Origin: an uncultured Pseudodesulfovibrio sp.
GTDB lineage: Bacteria; Desulfobacterota; Desulfovibrionia; Desulfovibrionales; Desulfovibrionaceae
NCBI RefSeq assembly: GCF_963677845.1
Contig: NZ_OY782498.1
Coordinates: forward strand, 2,177,518-2,241,517
Direction: 5' to 3'
DNA: 64,000 nt
Below the pieces are notes generated by a model. The model did not search any database. It was not told the DNA's origin and worked only from the letters and a program-made list of their open reading frames with translations. Positions 44,220-54,307 of the stretch are shown here, one piece after another. Made by a program: the position numbers and the translations under genes. Each line of letters starts with the position of its first letter. Positions within the stretch are counted from its first letter, which is position 1.

Positions 44220-44731
44220 GATTCGTACTTCAAACAAAAAAAATTGCCAGTTTACTGATTCTATTTTCAACAATAACAAAAAACTTTTTTCCGACCTGAT
44301 ATTTCATATTATTAAACACTGAAATAATTGTACTTATTTTCACAACAAGGCCTCCTAGTAATCATTTTCACATGCAAGGCACACCCTTTGCACATCGTGA
44401 AAAAACGCACACTGGTTTTTCCGATGAGAAAACACCATTTTCTCTTTCCAAAATGATTGTGGCCCTTGGTGCCAACGCAAAATGGAAAATGAAAAACTAG
44501 ATGTCACACTGACCACTAGGCATTGGGCCATAGGTTTGAACATTGCTAATTTTAAATGACTTGGGAAGAAAATCACAGTCAATTGGCTTCAATTTTTGCT
44601 GTCTGTGGAGGGCAAGGATGACAATTGATAATGCCACTGAAAAAGAAAGTGGACCTATGACTGATGATAAACATTCTCTCAAACTCGATTACTGAAATCA
44701 TACTTTTTAACCCGTCAAACTGGAGTGCAAA

Positions 44732-45733
44732 ATGAAAAAAGTTCTAATTCCGCTTATAGCCGCAGTTCTGTTGGTATGCTCTACTTCTGCTTTTGCGGAA
44801 GATTATCAGAGAACCATGATCATGGCAGCTACAGCCAACCCGTCCGGAAGCCTTCATGCAGTTGCATTGGAAAAGTTCAAGGAAATTGTTGAACAGGAAT
44901 CCGCTGGCAAAGTTCAGGTCAATCTTTTCCTGGGTGGCTCGATGGGCTCGGAACAAGCGAACGTAAAACAGCTTCGTGGCTCTGAAATTCATGTAGCAGT
45001 TTTGGCGGCTGGCAACTTAACTCCGTTTGCCCCGTCCGCTACAATTTCCATTCTTCCTTATCTCTTCCCGAAAATCGAAAACGCTTACACACTCCTGAGC
45101 AATGAAGAATTCGTTAAGGGACTCGGCGACTCGGTTGCCGCAGAAAGCAAGACCCGTCCTTTGGGTTGGCTTATCGGTGGTTATCGTGTGCTGACCAACT
45201 CCAAGCACAGCATCACCAAGCTGGCAGACTTGCAGGGTCTTAAAATTCGTGTGCCTAAAGTCCGCATTCAGCTTGATTCCTTCCGTTCCTGGGGCGTAGA
45301 GCCGCATCCTTTGGCTTGGTCCGAGACCTTCAACGCTCTGCAACAGGGTGTCGCAGATGGTCAGGAAAACCCCCACTCCATCAATCAGGACCAGAAGTTC
45401 TGGGAAGTACAGAAATACATCACAGACCTGCATTACATGCTGTGGGTCGGTCCTCTGCTCGTTTCTGAAAAGTGGTTCCAGCGTCTGCCTGAAAACACTC
45501 AGGCCCTCGTTCAGAAAGCTGCCACCGAGGCTTGCCAATACGAATGGGAATGGGTTGCAAAACAGAATCAGGTCGCCTTGGACAATTGCATCAAGCACGG
45601 CATGGAGCTGAACGAACTCACCGATGAAGCTGAGTGGATGACCAAGGCCCGTGCCTTATGGCCCGAATACTACGAAGCCATTGGTGGAAAGGACAAAGTC
45701 GACAACGCCCTGAAGATTATGGGTCAGAACTAG
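44732..45733 (+). CDS. dctP: TRAP transporter substrate-binding protein (DctP), likely isethionate
   Basis: A 333-residue periplasmic protein with a signal peptide (1-22, ending AFA). The family core is present: ANPSGSLHAVALEKFKEIVEQES, VNLFLGGSMGSEQANVKQL, LQGLKIRVP with the carboxylate-binding Arg, and GVADGQENPHS. GGAG lies before the ATG. It heads the dctPQM operon, and its location beside islA and tauE suggests isethionate, though other sulfonates or carboxylates are possible. A GC-rich hairpin after it may raise its level over the membrane subunits. Confidence 0.92.
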   Translation: MKKVLIPLIAAVLLVCSTSAFAEDYQRTMIMAATANPSGSLHAVALEKFKEIVEQESAGKVQVNLFLGGSMGSEQANVKQLRGSEIHVAVLAAGNLTPFAPSATISILPYLFPKIENAYTLLSNEEFVKGLGDSVAAESKTRPLGWLIGGYRVLTNSKHSITKLADLQGLKIRVPKVRIQLDSFRSWGVEPHPLAWSETFNALQQGVADGQENPHSINQDQKFWEVQKYITDLHYMLWVGPLLVSEKWFQRLPENTQALVQKAATEACQYEWEWVAKQNQVALDNCIKHGMELNELTDEAEWMTKARALWPEYYEAIGGKDKVDNALKIMGQN

Positions 45734-45746
45734 ACGAGTATTGAAA

Positions 45747-45766
45747 GGGCGGGCTACGGCCCGCCC
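45747..45766 (+). terminator. Intercistronic hairpin after dctP
   Basis: GGGCGGGC-TACG-GCCCGCCC forms a perfect 8-bp stem with a 4-base loop between dctP and dctQ. There is no T-run, so it is probably a partial terminator or a stability element that gives more binding protein than permease. Confidence 0.6.
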
Positions 45767-45791
45767 ATAACCTCCTACTCACAATTAAAAT

Positions 45792-46301
45792 ATGACTATT
45801 ATAAAAAAAATCTTTGCAAACTTTGAAGAAAGTGCCTGCATGGCTCTGATGGCGACTATGGTGTTCGCCCTCACTCTCCAAGTCTTCATGCGCTTTGTTC
45901 TGAGCTCCTCTCTCGCTTGGACTGAAGAGCTGTCCCGTTACAGCTTCATCTGGTCCGTCTACATGGGAGGCGTACTGGCCGTAAAACATAGCCAGCATGT
46001 GCGCATCACGGCCCAGTTTTTGGTTTTCCCCCCAAAGATCAGAGTCGGCGTGACTATCTTCACGGACCTACTCTGGATCGCGGCAAACTTTTTTATCGCT
46101 TATCAATCGGGTTTGGCTTTGCAGAGCGCATTTGAATTTCCCGAAGTTTCCCCAACGTTAGGTATTGTCAAAGGGTATGTTGAAGCCATGCTGCCAGCAT
46201 GCTTTCTGCTCATGAACCTGAGATTGGTTATGAAATATTGGGAACTGATCAAGAACCATGATTTGATGAGTCTTGCTAAAATCGGTGGAGGGGAAGCGTA
46301 A
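45792..46301 (+). CDS. dctQ: TRAP transporter small membrane subunit (DctQ)
   Basis: A 169-residue protein with four membrane helices. The family signature SSSLAWTEELSRYSFIWSVYMGGVLAVKHSQHVRI occurs at about residues 38-75. Its stop overlaps the dctM start by one base (TAATG), so translation is coupled. It forms the membrane complex with DctM. Confidence 0.92.
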   Translation: MTIIKKIFANFEESACMALMATMVFALTLQVFMRFVLSSSLAWTEELSRYSFIWSVYMGGVLAVKHSQHVRITAQFLVFPPKIRVGVTIFTDLLWIAANFFIAYQSGLALQSAFEFPEVSPTLGIVKGYVEAMLPACFLLMNLRLVMKYWELIKNHDLMSLAKIGGGEA

Positions 46302-47599
46302 TGTCTACTCTCGCTATTACCATCTTATCCCTGATTGTCTGTTTTTTCATTGGCATGCCCATCTTCATGTCCTTGATCATTTCAGCCGTCATCGCCATTA
46401 CGACGTGTGGCTATCTTCCGATGTCCATCATTCACAACTCTTTGTTTGATGGCGTGAACCTGTTCCCGCTCCTTGCAATTCCTTGTTTCGTCATTGCCGG
46501 AACGCTAATGGAATACGGTAACATTACGAAACAGATTATTGATGTCGTGAAACAGCTCGTCGGCCGTTTGCCTGGCGGACTCGGCATTACAACTATTCTG
46601 GCGTGTACTTTCTTTGCTGCCATCTCAGGCTCCGGCCCGGGAACTGTTGCTGCAATCGGCACCCTGATGATCCCATCCATGGTTCGTAACGGATACACCC
46701 CGTCTTACGCTGCGGCATCGGCTTCGTCCGGTGGTACCATCGGTATCCTGCTGCCGCCGAGTAACCCCATGATCATCTTTGCCATCCTGGCCAACGTATC
46801 TGTTACCGCCATGTTCACAGCAGGCATTCTGCCCGGCCTGATGGTTGCAGTGTGTATGACTTCCATGGCTATGCTCAAAGCGAAGCTGGAAGGTGTCAAA
46901 GCCGACGTGGAACAACCACCATTCAACTTGAAAGTCTTTTTAAAAAGCCTTTCCAAAGGCGGTTTCGCCCTTGCGACGCCTTTTATTATCCTGGGCTCCA
47001 TTTACACAGGTATGGCAACGCCGGTTGAAGCTTCCGTTATCGCCATTGTCTGGGCTCTGTTCGTCGGTATCGTAATCAACAAAGCGCTGAGGTGGAAACA
47101 CATCAAGTTGTCTCTGCTGGAAGGAGCTATGCTCTGCGGTACGGTCCTCTTTATTGTCGGTGCATCCACGCTTTTCGGCAAGATACTGACCTATGAACAG
47201 GCGCCGCTGCGTTTGGCAAATATGGTTTTCGGAGTATCGAAAGATCCTGAGATCGTCCTTTTGATGATTGTTGGTATCCTTTACTTCCTGGGCATGTTCA
47301 TGGAGACCCTCTCCACAATGATCATCCTGGCCCCGGTGCTCCTGCCTATGGTTGTCGGTCTTGGTATCGACCCAATTCACTTCGGTGTTATCATGGTTAT
47401 CACCAACGAAGTTGCTATGTTGACTCCTCCTTTGGGTGTCAACCTCTTCGTGGCTTCCCGTATTGCAAACCTGTCTGTGGAAAAAATATCCCTCGCAGTT
47501 TTGCCATACCTATTTGTCCTTACGATGTGCATTCTCATTGTAATTTACTGCCCATTCCTCAGCACATGGCTTCCCTCTGTGCTCGGCGCGGGACAGTAG
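46301..47599 (+). CDS. dctM: TRAP transporter large membrane subunit (DctM)
   Basis: A 432-residue, 12-helix permease of normal family length. Signatures include SGSGPGTVAAIGTLMIPSMVRNGY, GGTIGILLPPSNPMIIFA and NEVAMLTPPLGVNLFVA. It is a Na+-coupled secondary carrier working with DctP and DctQ. GGAGGGG lies before the ATG. Confidence 0.94.
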   Translation: MSTLAITILSLIVCFFIGMPIFMSLIISAVIAITTCGYLPMSIIHNSLFDGVNLFPLLAIPCFVIAGTLMEYGNITKQIIDVVKQLVGRLPGGLGITTILACTFFAAISGSGPGTVAAIGTLMIPSMVRNGYTPSYAAASASSGGTIGILLPPSNPMIIFAILANVSVTAMFTAGILPGLMVAVCMTSMAMLKAKLEGVKADVEQPPFNLKVFLKSLSKGGFALATPFIILGSIYTGMATPVEASVIAIVWALFVGIVINKALRWKHIKLSLLEGAMLCGTVLFIVGASTLFGKILTYEQAPLRLANMVFGVSKDPEIVLLMIVGILYFLGMFMETLSTMIILAPVLLPMVVGLGIDPIHFGVIMVITNEVAMLTPPLGVNLFVASRIANLSVEKISLAVLPYLFVLTMCILIVIYCPFLSTWLPSVLGAGQ

Positions 47600-47622
47600 C
47601 TCAACCACCAACAAACCACATC

Positions 47623-47649
47623 CGGCCCCGTCAGTTTCTGGCGGGGCCG
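47623..47649 (+). terminator. Intercistronic hairpin between dctM and the aldo/keto reductase gene
   Basis: CGGCCCCGTCA pairs with TGGCGGGGCCG around GTTTC (one G:U), followed by TTTCC. It probably stops part of the transcription before the reductase gene. Confidence 0.65.
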
Positions 47650-47666
47650 TTTCCGTAGGGGGAATC

Positions 47667-48611
47667 GTGAAATATCTGACACTGCACACTGACAGCAAAA
47701 TGCCTGCCCTCGGCCTCGGAACATGGCAGGCAGCAAAAGGAGAGGTCGGTCAAGCCGTCTCCAAGGCCCTCAGCATAGGCTATCGCCATATTGACTGCGC
47801 CCATGTTTACGGCAATGAAACGGAAATCGGAGAAGCCCTGACATCCACGCATGTCCCCCGTCAAGAACTGTGGATTACGTCCAAACTTTGGAATAATTCC
47901 CAACGGCCTCAAGATGTACGGACAGCTTTGGTCAATTCTCTTAAGGCGCTTTGCCTTGACTATCTCGATCTTTATCTCATTCATTGGCCCGTACAAATTT
48001 CACATATGGTTATGTACCCACAGTCCGCCACCGACCTTATTCCATGGACAACGGAACACGCTCTTGAAACGTGGGGCGCACTTGAAGAATGCGTAAAGGA
48101 AGGACTGGTGAGTCACATCGGGACATCCAATTTCAGCACCAAGAAAACTCAGATTCTACTCGACAATGGCACAATTCGGCCGGCGGTAAGCCAAGTGGAA
48201 ATGCACCCTTATCTTCAACAGAACAGGATGCGTAAATTCTGTGCTGATAACGGTATTATCGTGACTGGCTTTGCTCCTCTTGGCTCCAAACATCGCCCCG
48301 CGCACCAAATCAAAGAAGGCGAACCAAGTCTTCTTGATCATCCAGACATCATCGCCATAGCAAAAAAGCATGACACGACACCCGCCTCTGTTTTGTTGGG
48401 GTGGGCAGTGACTCGCAACACGTCCGTTATTCCCAAATCCACCAATCCCATGCGGTTGCAGCAAAATCTGGCCGCCGCTGACATTGTGCTCGACGAAAAA
48501 GACATGACGGTGATCAACGGGCTTGATGCCGGCTACCGTTTTCTCGACGGCTCTCACTGGATGATGGAAGGCTCTTCGTATACGTCGGAAAATTTGTGGG
48601 ACGGCGAATAA
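47667..48611 (+). CDS. Aldo/keto reductase
   Basis: A 314-residue NAD(P)H-dependent carbonyl reductase of the AKR fold. The catalytic tetrad is visible: Asp and Tyr in HIDCAHVYGNE, Lys in WITSKLW, His in YLIHWPV. The cofactor loop is present in IPKSTNPMRLQQN. It starts at GTG 47667 with GGGGGAA before it. Following the TRAP genes in an isethionate locus, it might reduce an aldehyde such as acetaldehyde or sulfoacetaldehyde (the latter would make isethionate). That assignment is inference; AKR substrates cannot be read from sequence. Confidence 0.88.
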   Translation: MKYLTLHTDSKMPALGLGTWQAAKGEVGQAVSKALSIGYRHIDCAHVYGNETEIGEALTSTHVPRQELWITSKLWNNSQRPQDVRTALVNSLKALCLDYLDLYLIHWPVQISHMVMYPQSATDLIPWTTEHALETWGALEECVKEGLVSHIGTSNFSTKKTQILLDNGTIRPAVSQVEMHPYLQQNRMRKFCADNGIIVTGFAPLGSKHRPAHQIKEGEPSLLDHPDIIAIAKKHDTTPASVLLGWAVTRNTSVIPKSTNPMRLQQNLAAADIVLDEKDMTVINGLDAGYRFLDGSHWMMEGSSYTSENLWDGE

Positions 48612-48668
48612 CTTTTTTAAAGTTGTGCACCGGATTTATTTCTTGATTTCAGCAAAATGAGGAAAAAT

Positions 48669-50558
48669 ATGACCATAAGCGCAAAAAATAAAATAGTTCT
48701 GAGTGTGTTTCTTTTTTTCACGATCATCATTTTAACTATGACAGTGTTTTCCTATAGAAGTTTCAGCAACTCATCTTATGATAATCATATGAAGGAACTG
48801 GACACTGCTTCCTTGGCAGTCGGTAAGGCTGTCAAAGAAAAGACAAACACTTACTTCAGCGAACTGGAACTCATATCCAATCTCTATAACGGCGGAACCG
48901 CTTCAGATGAACAGGAACAGCTTGCCTACCGAGTGAATCTGCTTGGTCAACTCGCAAAACAGGCTGGCGTCAAGGATACATATTACTGCCTTAGCGATGG
49001 AAGCACTTTTTCGATTGGCGCCAAAGGCAAGGTTCCAAATTTTAACGCCAAGAAAGTAGGTCGAGAATGGTTTAGACGTGTTTTCAACGGAGAAAAACGT
49101 ATTGTAACCACACCGTATGTTTCTTCCATCGGTCAGACCGTTATGGCCGTAGCCGTACCCATCACCGTTTCCGGGCAGACCGAAGGCGTTCTTTGTCTTA
49201 ATCTGCCATTAACAACCATCACTGAAATCACGCAGAATACACTTAATTTTAAAAATATTTTCCTTTCACGCCCGGATGGCTACATCATGGCAAGTGTGGA
49301 CAAAGAGCAAATCGGCAAAAGCCTTTGGGAAGAGGTCCCTTCTCTTGCTAATTTCAAGGATTCCAACTCAGCCGACAGAATCCGTTTTGTAATGAATGGA
49401 GTAGACTATGAGGGCAGTGTCTACGTTATTGATTCTCTTGGTTGGAAGGTCTGGACCTATGAAAAGATAGATATAATTCAGGCCGATTCCATTGATAATC
49501 TGATTTTCAACATTATTACGGCGATTGTCGCTTTAATCCTGTCTGCTCTGATTCTCACTTTTCTCGTAAAGACCGTTATTTTTAAGCCGCTAGAGACAGT
49601 CGACACGGGACTCAGTCGGATTGAGCAAGGTGATTTAACCCATATTGAAAAAGGGAAAATCCAGAACGACGAAATCGGAAAGCTGATGCAATCCCTTAAG
49701 AACATGGGACAACAGCTTTTGTCAGTTGTCGGTGAAGTCCGTTCTACAGTTTTATCGGTCAGTGGAGGCGCTGAAGAGCTTTCTTCTACGGCGCAAGTTC
49801 TGGCACAGGGGGCAACGGAACAGGCTGCAAGTATCGAAGAAGTCTCGGCGTCCATGGAAGAAATGGTTTCCAACATTAGCCAAAATGCCGAGAATTCGCG
49901 TGAAACTGAACGCATATCCCGTAAGTCTGCCATAGAAGCGGAAAAAGGCGGCAAGGCTGTTGCAAAAACTGTCGAAGCCATGCGAGACATCGCTGACAAA
50001 ATATCTGTAATCGAGGAAATCGCCCGTCAAACCAATCTTCTTGCTTTAAATGCCGCCATTGAGGCAGCCCGCGCCGGCGAACATGGCAAAGGGTTTGCCG
50101 TGGTTGCAGCCGAAGTACGAAAGTTGGCTGAACGTTCCGGTATGGCCGCTGCCGAGATCAGCGATTTGTCGGCATCCAGTGTCGCCGTAGCCGAAGAAGC
50201 CGGTGAAATGCTAGGTAAAATGGTCCCTGACATTCAGCACACTTCGGAGCTGATTCAGGAGATAGCTGCGGCAAGCGATGAACAGAATGCCGGAGCTGAG
50301 ACCGTGAATCGGGCTATTCATCAACTTGATCAGGTAATCCAGCAGGCTGCAGCGGCCTCGGAGGAGATGTCATCGACTTCTGAACAACTGAGTTCACAAG
50401 CTGCACATCTCAGCGAAACAGTGGCTTTCTTCAATATCGGCCACGCGAATGGCGAAGTTCGTTCGCAAACGACGACGATTGTCAGACGGAATGATTCGCC
50501 TGCACAACTTCCTACGGGAACACAGACCGCTGGTCACGACGGATACGAACGGTTTTAA
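48669..50558 (+). CDS. Methyl-accepting chemotaxis protein with dCACHE sensor
   Basis: About 629 residues from ATG 48669 (GAGG before it). Membrane helix (about 9-30), periplasmic dCACHE_1-like domain (about 35-275, with the [22 protein letters not shown] and [11 protein letters not shown] segments), second helix (about 280-303), HAMP (about 304-356), and signalling domain (about 370-600) with the conserved hairpin [41 protein letters not shown]. No C-terminal CheR pentapeptide is seen. Its place after the TRAP operon suggests it detects a sulfonate or related compound, which is inference. Confidence 0.92.
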   Translation: MTISAKNKIVLSVFLFFTIIILTMTVFSYRSFSNSSYDNHMKELDTASLAVGKAVKEKTNTYFSELELISNLYNGGTASDEQEQLAYRVNLLGQLAKQAGVKDTYYCLSDGSTFSIGAKGKVPNFNAKKVGREWFRRVFNGEKRIVTTPYVSSIGQTVMAVAVPITVSGQTEGVLCLNLPLTTITEITQNTLNFKNIFLSRPDGYIMASVDKEQIGKSLWEEVPSLANFKDSNSADRIRFVMNGVDYEGSVYVIDSLGWKVWTYEKIDIIQADSIDNLIFNIITAIVALILSALILTFLVKTVIFKPLETVDTGLSRIEQGDLTHIEKGKIQNDEIGKLMQSLKNMGQQLLSVVGEVRSTVLSVSGGAEELSSTAQVLAQGATEQAASIEEVSASMEEMVSNISQNAENSRETERISRKSAIEAEKGGKAVAKTVEAMRDIADKISVIEEIARQTNLLALNAAIEAARAGEHGKGFAVVAAEVRKLAERSGMAAAEISDLSASSVAVAEEAGEMLGKMVPDIQHTSELIQEIAAASDEQNAGAETVNRAIHQLDQVIQQAAAASEEMSSTSEQLSSQAAHLSETVAFFNIGHANGEVRSQTTTIVRRNDSPAQLPTGTQTAGHDGYERF

Positions 50559-50628
50559 CAACATAACCACACCTCAAAAAAATATGGTAATTATCTAAAA
50601 CTCAAACTCTTTTCTGGTTAAACTTTAA

Positions 50629-50681
50629 AATTCAACCCCACGTCCTCTCGAATATCATTCAAGAGGACGTGGGGTTGAATT
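50629..50681. terminator. Bidirectional terminator between MCP and flippase-like genes
   Basis: A perfect 20-bp stem (50629-50648 with 50662-50681, core CAACCCCACGTCCTCT) with a 13-base loop. On the minus strand it is followed by AATTTTAAAGTTT, and it serves the two convergent genes. Confidence 0.85.
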
Positions 50682-50801
50682 CAACTAACTAACCATAAAA
50701 ATATTCCGTTCGTTTATCCCCATTTGCTCAACGCATGTACGACATATTTTATAATCTGATATCAGACACTTATACTTGTCATTGTTATCGACACAATATT
50801 A

Positions 50802-51842
50802 TTAGCGAGCTCTGCCTATTCTCGTAATTTTCTTAACGCCAACAAAACAACCCCATAGACACAACGGGATAACAATGCTCAAGCTTAGAAACAGACAACT
50901 TACAGTCAAACTTCTACTCGCCGCCTCAGCCGCAGGGATTCCCGCCAGCACATACATTGAAGATTGTCCAATCTCGACGAGCCCAAGGCCTCCGATAGTC
51001 TGAATAGGCACTATGCCGACAAGAGTCATTCCACTAGAGACTGCAATGGCAAGCACCACGCTGACCTCCATACCAATCCCTCGCATCAAACAATAAAACA
51101 CACCATAGTAGCAGCTCCAAATCAAAAGACTCTGCCAAAAAAGTGTCAACTCGGACACCTTATGCTCATCTTCATCAATACGGACGACAGATCGATCCAA
51201 AACTTCAGTAAAATGACGCAGAAAAGAAAGCCCCGGCAACAATGCAGCTAGCTTAAAAACCTTTTGAATCAAGCCGAGTATACGTTTGGGGGACAACATA
51301 AAAAACGCCACACCAAGCCCTGCAGCGATACAAACATACACTTTTAGCCACGTGTATTGGGTAACCACAATCCATCCACCGCACATTATAAAACTGATGG
51401 CAATAATACGCAGATCCCACAATCTGAAACGTAAGAAAACACCCAGATTTTTTTCAAATGACGCATCAAGTTTCTTTTTGGCCAACCAAAAGTAGGCAGC
51501 TTCTCCCATACGGAATGGTAACAATTTGATGAGGGCCTGAAACATGAAGCTCACCTCAACGGCAGCTCCATAGACAGGAAGTACGGCTCCATTTTCATCA
51601 GGTAAAAGGTGTGCCAACCTCAAGCCTGCACTCAATTGAATAGCAACCATAAAGCACGCACTAGCGATGAACCATGGAAGAGATATATGGATAAAAGAAT
51701 CTTGAAGTAAGTCCCAATCAGCATTCCATATGACAATTCCCAAAAGGAAAAAAGAACCGATAAAAGAAATAGCCACGGCCTTGGCAAAAGTCGATTTGGA
51801 AACGCCCAATTTAGAAACGACGTTAGTAGAAGGCCCAGTCAT
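50802..51842 (-). CDS. Flippase-like/LPG_synthase_TM-family membrane protein
   Basis: A 346-residue protein with about eight helices. The pattern resembles the UPF0104 (lysylphosphatidylglycerol synthase TM) family: LLPFRMGEAAYFWLAKK early and the conserved VGIVPIQTIGGLGLVEIGQSSMYVLAG segment late. These proteins accompany glycolipid or glycan pathways and are suspected lipid flippases. It is divergent from two GT2 glycosyltransferases, which suggests a lipid-linked sugar pathway. Confidence 0.8.
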   Translation of the reverse strand: MTGPSTNVVSKLGVSKSTFAKAVAISFIGSFFLLGIVIWNADWDLLQDSFIHISLPWFIASACFMVAIQLSAGLRLAHLLPDENGAVLPVYGAAVEVSFMFQALIKLLPFRMGEAAYFWLAKKKLDASFEKNLGVFLRFRLWDLRIIAISFIMCGGWIVVTQYTWLKVYVCIAAGLGVAFFMLSPKRILGLIQKVFKLAALLPGLSFLRHFTEVLDRSVVRIDEDEHKVSELTLFWQSLLIWSCYYGVFYCLMRGIGMEVSVVLAIAVSSGMTLVGIVPIQTIGGLGLVEIGQSSMYVLAGIPAAEAASRSLTVSCLFLSLSIVIPLCLWGCFVGVKKITRIGRAR

Positions 51843-52091
51843 CTATTCTCCGAAAAACAAAATTAGGAATGAGTATTGCGAGTATCAGAATAATTTGATG
51901 AATCAATAGCACCACCCTCACACGAAAAGCAAGAAAGCAACACCCCTTCGATTCCAATTCACTTGACAAAAGCAAAGAAAATCCAGAAATTACATAAAAT
52001 CTTTGAATTAGCTTTTTAGCCGTTGCATCTTCACATAAACCGAACAGAAAAAAGCGGCACACTCAACACTTAACCATGCAAAATACCATCT

Positions 52092-52835
52092 ATGTTTTCA
52101 TCAAGTTTGTGGCTAGTTATCCCCTGTTTCAACGAAGAAAAACGACTCCCTATAGAGGCGATCTTTCGGTTTTTGGAGAATTCGTCAAAAACACATATTT
52201 GTATGGTTGACGATGGCAGTTGTGATGCGACCCATGATATTCTTCTTAAAATACAACAAAAACATCCTTGTGCCGTAACGGTTCTCAAGCATCAAGAAAA
52301 TAAAGGAAAAGCGGAAGCGGTACGTACGGGCATTTTGCATGGATTGTCGACATCAGAAGCTAACTGCGTGGGATATTGGGACGCAGATTTGGCCACCCCT
52401 TTCCGTGAACTGCAAATATTCGCGCGCGAAGCAAATGATACGCCTAACTGGAATATATTAATGGGGTGTCGACACCAACGACTTGGCACAGATATTCAAC
52501 GCACAATAAGTCGACATTATCTAGGCAGAATATTTGCAACATTTGTTTCACAAATCCTCACCATACCGGTCTACGACACCCAATGCGGTGCAAAAATTTT
52601 CCGAGCAGATAAGGCATTGGCTCTCTTCTCCCTGCCCTTTATTTCTCCATGGATATTCGATGTAGAAATTCTAGCTCGTTTTCTCATCATTCATGGCCGG
52701 TGCACGGCACTTGAAACCATACGAGAAGTCCCTCTTCAACACTGGTACGATATTGATGGTTCCAAGCTGTCTCCCATGGATTACGTAGCATCACTGATGG
52801 ACCTCATTAAAATCAAACGCAACTATAGTATTTAG
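52092..52835 (+). CDS. GT2 glycosyltransferase (dolichyl/polyprenyl-phosphate glucosyltransferase-like)
   Basis: A 247-residue single GT-A domain without membrane helices. LVIPCFNEEKRLP is the nucleotide-binding strand, VDDGS the first acidic motif, KGKAEAVRTGI the basic loop and YWDADLATP the metal-binding DxD, as in DPG/DPM-type enzymes. VYDTQCGAKIFRA is typical of polyprenyl-phosphate glycosyltransferases. It likely transfers a sugar from UDP or GDP to a lipid phosphate carrier. It forms a pair with the next gene and is divergent from the flippase-like gene. Confidence 0.88.
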   Translation: MFSSSLWLVIPCFNEEKRLPIEAIFRFLENSSKTHICMVDDGSCDATHDILLKIQQKHPCAVTVLKHQENKGKAEAVRTGILHGLSTSEANCVGYWDADLATPFRELQIFAREANDTPNWNILMGCRHQRLGTDIQRTISRHYLGRIFATFVSQILTIPVYDTQCGAKIFRADKALALFSLPFISPWIFDVEILARFLIIHGRCTALETIREVPLQHWYDIDGSKLSPMDYVASLMDLIKIKRNYSI

Positions 52836-52884
52836 TTACCACGTCATTTCGACAACATACACAACAGACAAAACGGGACCCCCA

Positions 52885-53664
52885 ATGCTGAACGGGAAAA
52901 AAGTCGTCATAGTCATGCCTGCATACAATGCGGCGAGCACACTTAAAAAGACTTATGATGAAATACCTAACGGCTACGTGGATGAAGCCATCCTAGTCGA
53001 TGACCAAAGCAGAGATAATACAGCCGAAATTGCCAAGATATTAGGTATCAAAACATTCGTTCATCCGCAAAATGTAGGCTATGGCGGCAATCAAAAGACA
53101 TGCTATGCCAAAGCCCTCGAATGCGGCGCAGACATCGTTGTCATGCTCCACCCAGACTATCAATACACCCCGAAACTCATTCCGGCCATGGTCTCCCCTA
53201 TTGCCGAAGGCGTTCACGACTGCATGCTTGGTTCTCGCATTCTCGGGAAAGGAGCACGAACTGGAGGCATGCCTTTGTACAAATATATATCCAACCGCTT
53301 CCTTACCTTGATCCAAAACCTGCTTATCAACGAAAAATTGTCCGAATACCACACCGGCTACCGTGCATTCTCTCGTGAAATTCTTGAAACACTTCCCCTC
53401 GATCAAAATTCTGATGATTTCATTTTTGACAACCAAATGTTATGCCAGACCGTATACGCTGGGTTCAAAATCGGCGAAGTAACCTGCCCAACGAAGTATG
53501 AAAAAGATTCGTCCTCCATCAGTTTCCTGCGGTCCTGCAAATATGGTATTGGGGTCCTCAAATGTTCACTAGACACTTTCCTGCATCGCCTAAATATCAG
53601 AAAGACACTTTTGCTAACGCCCATTGATGACGCAAAAAAAAAGAATAAGAAAAATAATCGTTAA
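52885..53664 (+). CDS. GT2 glycosyltransferase (polyprenyl-phosphate glycosyltransferase type)
   Basis: A 259-residue GT-A enzyme: VVIVMPAYNAASTLKKTY, VDDQSRDNT (first Asp motif), NVGYGGNQKTCYAKAL, and VMLHPDYQYTP where the DxD reads HPDYQ, a known variant in this subfamily. YHTGYRAFSREILETLP and a Lys/Asn-rich tail follow. It starts 49 bp after the other GT2 gene and probably works in the same lipid-sugar pathway. Confidence 0.88.
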   Translation: MLNGKKVVIVMPAYNAASTLKKTYDEIPNGYVDEAILVDDQSRDNTAEIAKILGIKTFVHPQNVGYGGNQKTCYAKALECGADIVVMLHPDYQYTPKLIPAMVSPIAEGVHDCMLGSRILGKGARTGGMPLYKYISNRFLTLIQNLLINEKLSEYHTGYRAFSREILETLPLDQNSDDFIFDNQMLCQTVYAGFKIGEVTCPTKYEKDSSSISFLRSCKYGIGVLKCSLDTFLHRLNIRKTLLLTPIDDAKKKNKKNNR

Positions 53665-53923
53665 ACAAACACCCAGATAAGAAAGGACCGTTGACAGATA
53701 TCTCCAGCATTCATGCATGAACAATCCTGTACACCCTGGGGCTGCACCCGCCACAGGAGACTCCTTTTATCTAACGCCCCCAAATGTTCTAGCCTGAATA
53801 TTTGACGCCTGAGCCATAAAGAAAACAGTGTATTTTGGTATTAGAAAGTCTTTGAGTTATACAGCGACAGACATTCTCTCCGAAGAAAAAGGCAATTCCA
53901 TCTATCCTGTTTCGTAAATAAAT

Positions 53924-53957
53924 AGGCCCCACGTAGATAGCACACTACGTGGGGCCT
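53924..53957 (-). terminator. Strong GC hairpin, terminator-like on the minus strand
   Basis: AGGCCCCACGTAG (53924-53936) pairs exactly with CTACGTGGGGCCT (53945-53957) over an 8-base loop; ATTTATTTA follows on the minus strand. It may end a transcript from the remnant region upstream or be a leftover of a lost gene. Confidence 0.6.
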
Positions 53958-54160
53958 GAAGAAACTCCGTTAGTCATGTGTCGCAAGGTCCGGCGCGACA
54001 ACTTACGGAGGTGTTTCATCAATCTCTTCAAAATCCTCGCGGGGCTGTCTTGCTTCGAACCGATCAAACCATTACGCACGAGCAATATGAGGTGGCCTTG
54101 ATTGCTGCAACGTCTTGCCAGCAAACATTTTGAGCAAACTGTAAAACGGAATAAAAGAAA

Positions 54161-54189
54161 CCCGGAGCGGAGAGGTACTCCGCCCCGAG
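54161..54189 (-). terminator. Terminator of the formate dehydrogenase operon
   Basis: On the minus strand CGGGGCGGAG pairs with CTCCGCTCCG (one mismatch) over a 5-base loop and is followed by GGTTTCTTTTATT. It lies about 120 bp after the cytochrome c3 stop. Confidence 0.75.
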
Positions 54190-54307
54190 TGTTTATGTTT
54201 TAGTAGTAGCTGTCGGCATCGGTCAGCATTCAGTAGATGATACGTATTTCGTATACATCAGTGATCTCAGCATAAAGATGCCACGAAGCCCTTATACTGT
54301 TATTTTT

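Larger units (their letters stand above)
43986..44731. other. Intergenic region upstream of the TRAP operon
   Basis: 745 bp, A/T-rich, no gene supported. It starts with the amidohydrolase terminator (44009-44042), then has a perfect palindrome (44192-44219). The dctP promoter must lie here. No clean sigma-54 site is found; the nearest (44533-44547) has only the GG/TTGC elements. Confidence 0.6.
53665..54307. other. Non-coding region with hairpins and a possible gene remnant
   Basis: 640 bp with no intact gene. On the minus strand, a frame near 54003-54130 reads FAGKTLQQSRPPHIARA, a TAA stop, then WFDRFEARQPREDFEEIDET and stop, which looks like the C-terminal remnant of a broken gene. It is followed by a folded segment (GAAAC/GTTTC, TCCGT/ACGGA and TGTCGC/GCGACA arms, 53963-54019) and a strong GC hairpin (53924-53957). 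No family is recognised. Confidence 0.4.

Noticed and set aside
44533-44547. Sigma-54 promoter for dctP
   Set aside because: Only GG and TTGC at correct spacing; the rest of the -24 element (CAC) is absent. A second candidate at about 44583 has the elements one base too far apart.
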